Shown one piece after another: positions 41,201 to 53,200 of a stretch of DNA of 64,000 nucleotides. This DNA comes from Heloderma charlesbogerti. Taxonomy: Eukaryota > Chordata > Lepidosauria > Squamata > Helodermatidae. Numbering within the stretch: position 1 is the stretch's first letter; the number at the start of each line of letters is the position of its first letter. The translations under genes were made by a program, and so were the position numbers. Below the pieces are notes generated by a model that saw only the letters and a list, made by a program, of their open reading frames with translations, was not told where the DNA came from and searched no databases. Location: NCBI GenBank assembly GCA_026122225.1, contig JANEZZ010001873.1, positions 186,001-250,000 on the forward strand. The letters run 5' to 3'.

Positions 41201-44200
41201 ACTGTAATATGTTTCCACAAAAGTTCATAGTCTCTTTTCATTATTGTTCCTATATCCAAATCAAACCCTAAGAAAAATATAGTTAAAACCATCATTAAGA
41301 TTAGAGTTTAGAGTTTAGATGTAACACTAAAATGCAGTTAATCAAAAATGGAAGCAACAGCTTCCCATCTCCTCCTTGCATCCAAGCTGGAGGAGAGGGG
41401 AGGGGGAGTGCACGAACCATGGTTTATCATGACCTCCAAACTGTCCCAGTATAAACATCCCATACTAAGTTCTCTGAAGAACAGGTTCTATGAAAGAGAA
41501 CAATGAGTTTTTGTATTGGCCTACACTGCTGTCAATCCCCAGTGACACTGTACTCATTGGGATACATAAAAAAGGAAGAACCTGCTTCCTAGACCAAGGA
41601 AGAGATATATGTAACTAGCCTTTGCCTATCTTATCAACATTCCACACCTCCACAAAAAGTGTGCATCACACTATGAAAAGCCTGGGTCTAAAATGTTAAC
41701 AATGCAATCCTATAGTGTCTACTCAGAAGTAAGTTCCACTGAGGTCAGTGGGGCTTACCAAGAAAGTGGGTACAGGATTACATTGTAAATTACTTAATAT
41801 GAAATACCTGGGCCTTGTTCTGCTTCATAATAAAATGCAATGTTCTTCCACAAGAGATCATCACTTAAATCAGGCAAGGCAGAAAGATCCACGTTCCCTG
41901 AATTTCGAGTGGCAAGATGTTTCAGAACGTGACATTCGCAGAGTTTATGCTAAAAGGTGAAGAAGTATATGCAAGAAGAATCTCAGTAGAATATACAAAA
42001 TTGATTCCATTCATATGGTGCAGTGTGCCAATATGCAAAATGGAAAGAATAAAACACCTTCACCCGTACCAGCCTGCCCACACTCTGAGATCATCTACAG
42101 GGCCCCTTCTCACTTGCCTGCCACCAAAGGTGGTTAGGTTGGTAAGTACAAGATAGATTTGTCAGGCCCCTTTGTTGCAGGGCTTGGACTTTTCTTAATT
42201 TTGGAGCAGTCGCCAGTAGGAGACAATCTTTTGCTGAAAAAATTCTGCAGACTTTTTTCTTTACCCCCTGAAGAAGGCCTAAAATAAGAAAAAAGGCCGA
42301 AACACACTGGGCTTCTTATAATACATTCTGTCTTGCATCCTGAGAACCCGTTTCTCTCCTTTGTGATCTGCATTTATTTGTAAACACTATTTTTATTAAA
42401 TGTTATTGTACTGTTTTATTTGTACAAATCCATGCGTACCGTTTCTTTTATCTTGTACGCCGCCCTTATAAAGGCGGCCTAAAAGTTATTTTAAATCAAT
42501 ACAAATTAATAATAAACTTCCATCTGAGCTGCAGATGTTAAGACTCCACAGAAGCTGTACCCTATGAGTTTTTTTTTCCTCTGAAAGTGCAAAATTCATT
42601 TTTATGGCCACAAGAGCCCACATTTAATGAAATTCCCTCTCCAAGAATGTTTGTCTTAATGCCACAGATATGAAGACCCACAGCAATTACAGTCTTGTCA
42701 GATGGGAAAGAGAAAAATAAAGACTGGGAAAGCTTGCTGAGCTCCTAGGAGCCCACAGAAACATGATTAGAGGTACTGTGCATGGAGTTCTTCATTGATA
42801 AGCCTGTCCACAATCGTCAACTTTATATGCAGAACTGATGGCTTCTCAGCAGCATGTTGGAAGCAGATGCAAAACTTGTAACAACGTAATTCCAAAATTT
42901 AAATGTATGTGTATTCAATTAACAAACAGCCTTTAAGTTTAACTCTGGGAAAGCTGGATTTCAGAATGTGTTAACGTTTAAGTTATACTAAAAAGATTAA
43001 AAAGTAGCATACAGAGCACCATTAAAATGAGTCCATTCATTACTTTGTCCTAAGTTGTCTGAAAACTTCTTTTCACCATTAAAACGTTTAGTTCCCCCAC
43101 CCCCTTTTGAAAAGCAAGACAGCATAAAGCTTGGCAAGCAATCAGGGATTAGCATGATGAAATTAAAGCACACAGCCAGTCAGATCTTGCAATGTGGCAG
43201 CCAACGATGCAGAGCACAGGAAGCCCTCCTATTACTGTCCCTCTGGATGGAGGAAAGGGGAGGCTTTGGCACAATTGTCTTGACAACAACCAAGGTTCCT
43301 TCTTCCTCAGTCCATGCAGAGTGAGGGCAATGTGAGGGCTTCATTTGTCCTCAGTGATGCTAACATGTACCCAAATCCCAGGCTATATTGTGTCCCAGAA
43401 TCATATTTTTCTCTCTCCACCCATTTGACATATACTCTGGATTTGGGGTCACAAAAATGGTCACAAAATCAGTGCTCTGCTTCAGCTAATCCTTGATTAA
43501 GATCATTTTAAAAAGGAAGCCGACATTAATACAGTGATATATCAGAAATATTCACTGCAATGTCCACCTGTTGTATAAATGTTAATATTTCCTTCTTCCA
43601 GCAGACATCGATGACTCTAACCCGAGCTCGTTGCGAAAGGGGCAAATGCTGTAGAAAAACCACACTGAGGCAATACATTCTAATGAGGGCTCCAGCTTCT
43701 TCCTGCGTTACTGCTGTTTTTGCATTCTCCTTTGACAAGCAAAGACAAAGAAAGAAAAATTCATGAAATATCCTACAAATCATATTTTGGGAGAGGACTT
43801 GACTTCCATTTTTCATCTTTTATTCTGCAAATATAAACAAGTCAAGCTCTACTATCAAGTGCCCTCAAGAACTGCTCCCTTGTTTTCATTTATTTATAGC
43901 TCAGTTCTAGATACCAAGTGCTTGGAAGAAAGCCCGATTCATATCAACGAGCAAACCTGAAGTTAGAGCCTAAAGACCTCATCATTAGTAACTGACATTT
44001 CCAGCCAAAGTACTTGGAGACCATTACAGTTCTTTTAATATTTTTTATCAGAGGAAAACAGAACAAGTATTACCTTCTGCCCATCCACCAAAAGGAGCAG
44101 AAAACAGAAAAGCTCACAACACTTCCAAAACCCGCTGGACTCTACTTCTTGGACTGTGTTTATATCTGATTGCTTACCTGTGTTTGGACTTTGACCACGC

Positions 44201-47200
44201 CTCAGACCTCTCTCTTGGAACTCTCCTCTGGACTGGCAATACCGTGACTTTGACCACTACCTGTTATGGACTACTCCTGCCTAAATCTGCTCTTTTGCTG
44301 GACTTATACCTATGTGCTTGTCCTTTTACCCATTTATAGACTCACCACTGGATTTGCCCCTTAATTGCCTTCACACTGAGTCTGACCTAGGGATGTCCAT
44401 CACTGGGAAATCCAGCCCTCCTGGGACTTGCCGGATTTCTGTGGCACCTCTGACACAGCTTGCATTTGCAAGCTGAGCCATGTTTTTTCCCAAAATCCAC
44501 GATTTTTTTCCAGGGTTTTTTTTTTTTTGCACAAATAGAAATTTGCACCAATTGCAGCCATAATTTGCATCATTTCTGCAAATTTCATCCTGAATTTGGC
44601 ATAGTTTGCACAAATTTGGGCTGCAATTTGTGCACATTTCTATTTACACAAATAAAACCCCCAGAAAACCCACAAACTGACATGACTCGACGCAAATTGA
44701 GTTGGGCCAGCTCATGGGGAAATGTCCAGGGGACTGAGCTGATGAAAGCTCAGTGAAGTCCATTCCCCAGACAGATTGCTCCAAGATCCCTAGTCTGACC
44801 CAGCCTTAGCAGGGCACATGCTCAGGGTTGGACTTGGCAAACTTCTCTATGGGCAGGGTTCTCAAGGTTTTAACTATCTCTGCCTCTGTGCCTTAAACAT
44901 CAATCCGTCATTGAGAAATTGAGCTAGTGACACTTGCTTAAGAGGACTGAACGTTCTAAAAGGTCCAGGGAACTGATAGTAACTAGGTATGCCTGAAGCT
45001 GCAGGGTGACCACTCATTCAACCTCCTTTCATAAAGAGGCAGTTCGAGTATTATGACCATCGCATCGGCGCTATTGAAAAATACTTGTTTTGGGGGGAGG
45101 GGGGTGCCGGCAGCAGCTCCATGTAGAGACAGCAACACTTGTATGCTGCTTACTATGTAGATCAATCCAACTGTACATACAGTTTCCATGCTAGCACCAC
45201 AGAGTCTGGTCTGGTACTGGCATAGGACCTCTAAGGATGGAGATGGAGAGATAACTGGCTAGGCAATCGTCATGGAAGTACTGATAACAGTAGGAAGGAA
45301 GGGACAGAAGAAACAAGTGCATACAGGAATATTAACTGCAAGGACTAAGTGAAATAAGCCTACAATCCTAAATATATTTACTCAGGAGTAAACCCCATTG
45401 ATCACAGGATTGCACTGTCACTTATTTTAGTACTTAACTCATCTGTTTTGTAGAAAGAGTTTGGCTTTAAAGTACCTGACTGTACATTTCCAGGACCAGT
45501 GAACATGTGACGGCACAGACGACATACCGAAGATCTATTTCCTTCTGTAGTTGGATGAGTTTTGTATGAACCTGACATTTCAAATACAGAAAGATTAGTA
45601 CATATTTTTTCCTTTTAAAATTTAATTGAGAAATGGATTTTTAAAAATCAGTTTTAGTGAACTTGGCAGCTTACATGGTTTCTCCATATGTGAAGAAACT
45701 AGTACTACTCAAAGATAACATCTTTGTGTTTTTAGCTTAATCTTTAATGAAAGCATTTGTACCTGCAGCATTTGCTGCTGTTCATTTGGGTCCCCTTCCC
45801 ATTTCATTTAAATAATGTAGGTAGAAAAAAGTACATGGGAAGCTGCCATTTTCTCTTTCCTCTCTCTCTCTGTCTCTCTCTCTCTTTTTAACTTGATCGT
45901 TTCTTCCACCAAACATGTCCCACATCCCCTTTCTTTAGTTTCTTATAGTGCAATCTTATGCATGTTTAGACAAAAAAGACCTGTAACTTCTGGCATCCCC
46001 CAGGCAACATGGCTGGCTGGGGCATGCTGGAAGATGTAGGACGTCTTTCTGTCTGAACATGCATAGGGTTGCACCCTTGCTGCTCAAAAGCCCCCAAACT
46101 CGGAGGCTTCCACATTTCCTATGCCTTGCCAGGCTGAAGCCTGCAGGACGGGAGGAGCAACAGTCATTTATGCTGAACAGGCTTTCCAGCCTGTCTAGTG
46201 GGGGCACTTAGGAAGGGGAGGGAAGGAGGCTCAGGATAACTCATATCCTGGCCTCTCCAGTTTCCCCTCACTGCCCTCTTTCCTCCTCCTGAGGTCACTT
46301 TTCCAACCCCAGAGAGGCAGCCGACGCGCTTCTCTCCACACAAGCTGTGAGGGGGTGGGGTCTGGGGTTGGACCTCCGACTCCCCTTTCCGAGGTCTCGG
46401 AGGGGTTTTACAAGCCATCCTACAGTTCCCTGGGATGCCCAGGGGACCATAGGATTGCTCTTTTAATTAGATTGCAACATGGGATTGCACCCATGTCTCT
46501 TTTAAATCTCTATTATACTTACTATATATTTTGAGCATGTTAGAAATATTAAGTGATGATAACAACAATGGGAGTGCTTGTTAAAAGAATTTAGGAAAGT
46601 ACTGTTACCTTTGCTGTCAAAGTCTCCAGACTTGGACATCCAGAAAGAGAAATGCATGCTTTTGTACTGGATTCCTTCAAGTACTTAATCAGTGATTGAT
46701 AGTAATGTTTTACCATAGCTGCATGCTTAAAATAAAATAAAAAAAACACAATGGGCACAAGTACTGTACACAACCCAGCCAAAGCTGTAACTTCTAAGTC
46801 TCACTGATTTTCAAATAAATGTAATTCAGTTTTTTGTTCATTATTTTGGACAACCATTTCACCTGAGCGCTAGTCCTGCATAAATAAGGGGTAGATGGGA
46901 CACACCACTACACTGCCTGATGTTGTGCCTGCCCAGCTCCACCTCTGACCTCCACATGTTAAGCAAAGGCCGGAAGTGGGAGATGCCTGTACTTGTGTAG
47001 GCCGCTTCATATGACCGGGAGCCCTGATCACATAGAACTCCTGATTACGTGAAGTAGCCATCACACAACTATATTGATTGTAATACCCTCGAGCGACTAA
47101 AAAAAAAAAAAAAGAGTCCTGATAATTCCGCCTTCTTGCTGAAGTTAAACCAGTCTTGGTTTGGTCAGTGCCTGGATGCAAGACTGCCCGAAAAATGCCA

Positions 47201-50200
47201 TGTATGCTGCTTTGATTTCCTTGATGGAAGAAATCCACCAGAACTAATAAATTGTGATGAATAACAAATGTGGGAATAAAAATGTACTTAAATAAATAAT
47301 GTATAGGGGGAAATCAGCAAGTGGGAGGGGTGCTTTTGGCAGTAATTGCCAGTGCTAATCATCACAAATTCTAGTGCCCAATATTCATTTCCTACAACCA
47401 TCTATAATGTTGTTTAAACTGCTTTTTTACTTAAGTTTCACAACCCTTTACTCAGTAGTAACCCCCAGGATGGCAATGAGATACTCACTTGACATGTTCA
47501 ATGCGCTCATTTTCAAGGATGGTGTCATGCCCTACCTGGGGGAAAATTCATCTGAGGAAGAAGAGGAGAGCCAGCACAATGGGCCCAGCCAGAGCTAAGC
47601 AAGGAACAGAAGGCCTTGGCTGACAGTCCTCCCCTGGAAACATTACAGGAGCAACCTGGCCCCTCTAGAGCAGTTCCTGAATTTCCCCAAATGCTGGAAG
47701 CAGAGCCTGAGATAATCCATCCCTCTGAACAGCATAGATTCAGACGGGAGCAGCAAAAGAATAAAAGGAAGTCACAGTGTGGAGCCTCCCTTAAAAGCAA
47801 CATGCTGACCTAATTAGCCAACTGTGCTGATTGTCAACCAGCTATAAATCAGCCCAGCCCACGCCAGCTCTCTGCTGCAAACAATGGCGCCTTAACCCTA
47901 CTTTACATTTCAAGACACCAGACCTGACAGGCTCCTAGACCCTCGGCTATCCACCTGCACGACACTTTCAGACACCCCCTGACTGGCCTTGACACTTGTG
48001 AACTAACCTTTGGACTGCTTTGACCTCGCCTCTGCCTGTGCCTGCAAAACCTCCTTGGAATTCCTGTGCATGACCCTGGACTGAACTGGTTGCTCTCTCG
48101 CTACAACTCCTGGGACTATCTGTGCCCTGCCCAAGGCCCTTGCCAGCATTGAAATGGGACAGATGGCGTGTCAGAATAAAATAGACATTCAAAATATGTT
48201 TTTATTCAAGGAACATTTCCCTCTTTCCCCCCAATTATAACTAAGAGAAACCACACCTATGGGTTTCTAAGATAAACCACACCTATTGAAAAAGTGGGAA
48301 ATGCTACCCTGTTCTGATCCTCCACCCCTAAAAATAATGGGGGGGAGTAATCACCAAGGAAGTGACTCAGGGTTGTTGTCTCTGAATCTAAGAGCTTCTT
48401 CACATGGAGATTTTATCCTGCTATTGAGACTGCTCACTCACGGAAGTTTGCAGGCCCTTTAGATGACGTCGCTAACCTCCAGAGCATCTCCTGCACTAAA
48501 TTACCTTTATTTCCTTTTTAAATAGAATGGAGATAATGAGATATCACATTACCCCATTTGTGTTCCGCTTGAGTTCCCTCCATGAAAAAGGAAAAGCCAC
48601 AAGAACAGGAGCTAGAGCAATTAAACATATGGAAGACTCAGATAAGGGGGAAAGGGGAGCGCGTGTAAAGGGAGTCCATGGTGATCCTGCATTTAAAATG
48701 GAAGCAGAAAGCCCCGTTTGAAATGCGGGATTTTAGGCTGGTATAGAGATGCTCCAAGACTTGCCATCCATGAGTTGCTTAATGCCTTCCCTTAATTTAG
48801 GGGAAATTTATATTTGTAACTATTCACCTGTTGAAAAAAATGCTGGTGACGATGCAGACTGTGGATATGGTACCCGTAAACTCTGGTTGAATCTGATTCT
48901 TGGCCTGAAGTAAGGACAACATTGATTCTTTTTGACAACGTATGAATAATAAATATATGGAGAAAATTGGTCTGCAATTGATCGAACCCTTCATCGGAGA
49001 TAATTAAAAAATATGGATAGTTTTCTTCCAGAAATGTCTTCCATCTGTGGTCTAAGCAGTTAGAAAATTCAGTATGTACTACAGTTTCAGTATTGTTCCT
49101 CAGATGAACTATCAACGCAGTACGCCAGGAAAGGAGATCAGGACGTCTGAAATATAGATGTTCTGCATCCTGTAAGAAACAAATGTGATGTATATGATAC
49201 GTCTGAATTGATCACAATAACTGCCAGAGAACATTCATAGCAATATCAGTTACATTAATGCTGCAGCCCCATAGAGCTACATGCGCAGTGTACTCGCTAA
49301 AATTAGTCACATTTACTCTTGACAGATAAATGTGCATGATGGCTGCTATGATCTCAACCTCAAGCAACAGCCAGCACTTAGGTACAGAAGGGGAAGAGCC
49401 AGCCAGGTCTGGAGAGCCAGTGCCAGCTGTAGAGACGTTGGATCCAGGCCTACATGACAGACAAGAGCCACAGAACCCAAGACCCTTGAACTGCCCCCAC
49501 CCCAGAGATGGTCTCCCCCAAGGAACGGGGCCCTTCCATGCCAGGAGCCTCATGCTACCCAGTACTCTCTCACTGGCACAGACAATTCACTAGTCAGGAA
49601 CTGATGGACAGGTGGTGGAATGGGCAGCTCTGGGCCCAAGGAGCCCTTTAAAGTTCTTCACTTCTTGACAAGGATTAGAGCCTGGGAGGAGGTAGCCAGG
49701 GCCAGGAGGAATATAAAAGCTCGGTTGCAGCTGAGGCTATCAAACTGCACAGTATGTTAAGCATGTGCTTTAATGCACATGCTTATAACTGTTCACCATC
49801 TTTCACAAGACCCATGGTCATGGGAAACTGATCCAGAAATAGCACTTTTAAGCAGCCTTACCCAACCTTGTGCCCTCCAGATGTTGGGATGATGGAAATT
49901 GTAATCCAACACATCTGGAGGGCACCAGGTTGGAGAAGGCTGCTTTAAGCATAGGTTTTTACTTTAGCTGCATTTCTGCCATACATCTTGAGTCACATTC
50001 ACAGTGTGTACTGAACATGGTGAATAGTTTAACCCGTTACTAGAACAAATAGCCGTCTCCCAGTGACCTGACCTGAATGTTCTGCATCTGACTGCCTTTG
50101 TTGTCTGGGCTCTGTATCTTCCAACTGTATTCTGCCTGTATCCTTTGCCTTTCCTTGCTCTCTGGGGCTTTGATCATAGATTGGACTCTGTCTGCTTACT

Positions 50201-53200
50201 TGGTTCTTGTTCTCACCATTTGCTCCAACTGCTAACTTGACCTTCTGCCTCTCTGGCTATCAATGGGCTCTGCCTCCCCAGGACTAGATAATTTCAGACC
50301 AAGTAGTTACATTTTCACAGTAATACATTTTTGTTTGATATTAACCAACAGTGTTTTTGACCTTACACCTTTTAACTATGTTAGAGTGTTAGGAAAACTT
50401 ACCAGGATTTCTTGAACATTTTTCTAGGGCTTTTTAGCATGTTCAAAGTCAGGTAAGTTAACTGGATGGGATAAAGCAGTTCACTTTCCACTCACAAGAA
50501 GAGTACATGCTTGCTCAAAGGTCCAAGAGCAACACCTACAACCATTATTTTATTTCTTCAACCACATTTATTCCAAGGTGTTCAGGGTAGTGTATAGCAA
50601 CAGTTACTTATTTTCCTCAGAACAACTCACTGACATAGTTTACACCAAGAAATAATTACTGAGCTCATGGTCAAAACTATCTGAACTAGTCATCCCTGGA
50701 CCTAATCCCTCATCCACTTCATTTCAGTGTCTCTTGTGAGCCTCTCTTTGTAGTATCTATCACTTACACTAGGTTGAGGACGACTGCACGAAAATTTATG
50801 TTTTGAGCAGATCGCACTGACTACAGTACAATTAGTAATGTCCCAAGCACTCTTACTTGCAAGTAAGTGCCACTGAGATGATGAGAGTTACTTAAGAACA
50901 CAGGAAGAGTCATGCTCAATATATCAACAATTTAGTTTAGTATTCTGTTCACACAGTGGCCAACCAGCTGTCTATGGGAAGCCCACAAGGAGGACATGAG
51001 TTCAATAGCATCCTCTTGTTCATGTTCCCCAGCAACTGGTGTACCTAGGCATATTGCTTCTGGCACTGCAGGTAGCACATAGCCATCATGACTAGTAGCG
51101 ATTGATAGCCTTTTCCTCCATTAAGTTGTCTAATCTTATTTTAAAACCATCCAAATTCTTGACCATTGCCGCATTTTGTGGTAGCGATTTCCATAGTTTA
51201 ATTATGTCCGGTATGAAGAAGTACTTCCTTTTATCTGTCCTGAATCTCCTACCATTCAACTTCCTGGGATGATCCCAGCTTCTAGTATTATGAGACAGGA
51301 GGAAAATTGTATCCTTATCCACTTTCTTCACACTGCATTATTTTGTACACCTCTGATTTCCAACTTAACTGTTAGGACTAGGCTGAAAATGTGCAAGAGG
51401 GAGGAAGCCATATGGTACAACTAAAGATGCTCAAATTTAAAAATTAAGGGTTAGTATTTAGTTGCTAACAGCTTCTCGCTTCCAGTCATTTTAGCAACAC
51501 TCCATCAGCAAGACTTGGATTTTCTGGGGGTGCTTGTTTTTTTTTAAATGTAATTAAAAGCCAGTTTGGTGTAGTGGTTAGAATGTTGGAGTAGGACTGG
51601 GGAGATCTGAGTTTAAATTTCCACTCAGCTGTGAAGCTCAACTGGTGACGTTAGATCAGTCATTATCTCTCAGCCTAACCAACCTCACAGGGCTGTTGAA
51701 AAGATAAAGGTAGGGAGAACGATGTATACCACTTTGAGTATAACTTCTTTGAGTAAGAAAAGGTGGGATGTAATGTCATACACTTGTAAAAATGTATATA
51801 TGAAGGTTTCTGACCATTTCAAAGCACTCTGAAGAAATTCTACTTACCAGCCTTAATGGAACATCGATTTTAGATTAAATAGGGTCAATATTAACATAAA
51901 TGATTTTGTCTTAAGTTAAACAAGTTACACATTTCTTCCTTCAGTGAAGAAACCAGTTCATATAGTAAAACATCATCTACTTCTTACCTTAAAGAAAACA
52001 ATGATATATTTTGCTCCTTTGCTTGTTAAATCCAGGAGAAAACGTTCAACCAGGTAAAAGAAGTGCAGGTTTTGTCCTTGCTGTAATGTTAGTTCTCTTG
52101 CACAAGTGATGAACAATGAATCACCATCAATCAGAAAAAACTCCGACTCAACATAATCATTCAGCAAGCTGACATATCTGGACCAAAGATGTTGTATGTT
52201 AAGGAACAATGCAATTTAGCAGAACTAAGTTTTTTAAAAAAACAACACACACGATGCCCTACATATAAGAAAATACATTCTAAAGTATTTTCTAAATATC
52301 TGAATCTTAAGCTAACTGAAGAGTGGTTTGAAGTCATAGTGGTTCCTATCATCAATTAATTTAAGAATCAGATGTTTAAAAATCCTTTTCCCAATTACAC
52401 AATCTTTTGAAAAGTTGAGCTGATACATGTGAGTGCTTATACTTGCCAGACCAGTATAAAGGTTAGAATGAACTATTCTGAAATTAACTGCGTGCATTCT
52501 AGAATACTTAAGATCAAGGAATGGTTCCTTCCCAAACACTACATAAGGTATACTGTTGCATTTAGCTGTTTGATCAAAGGCTGCCCAGGTCTTCTGTGAC
52601 ATTAGAGCAGTTAAGCCAATGATAGCTTTGTGAGTCATGACACCGCCACTGTGACATTACAGGTGATCAACCAATGGCTTCAAGAAAGATAGGCATGCAG
52701 AGAGGGGTCAAAGAGGAAGTTGCAAGAGTTAAGGGGTCAGAAGACAAGGAGATTTTGCAGGAGAATGAAAGTATGAACATACTGATAGTTGTACTTACTC
52801 AGCTGCTGGTATTTCACAATTCAAAATTAAATCAGTAATTCCTCCCATGCATCTTTGTAGATCTGAAAAAGACATTGTAGGGCTATCCTAGATTTATCGC
52901 ACACATTATCCATTTTACCACTGAGATCCTAAATGGCATGGGAGCAAAACCATGCAGAAAACCATTTATTAAAGCTACTCCCATGAAGGTTTGGATGTTG
53001 TTGCTTTTACTTTTTAAGTTTTAGAACAATTTTATCAACACACACACACACACACACACGGATATCAGGAAACAAAGAGAACAACAAAAGAAATTAACAG
53101 TGATTTTCTGTAGCCCAATTCCAATAAGATTTGGAGATAAAGGAGATCACACTGACACTCTGTTACAATCACTCAGAGCTATGTGCAAGCCACTATGGCT

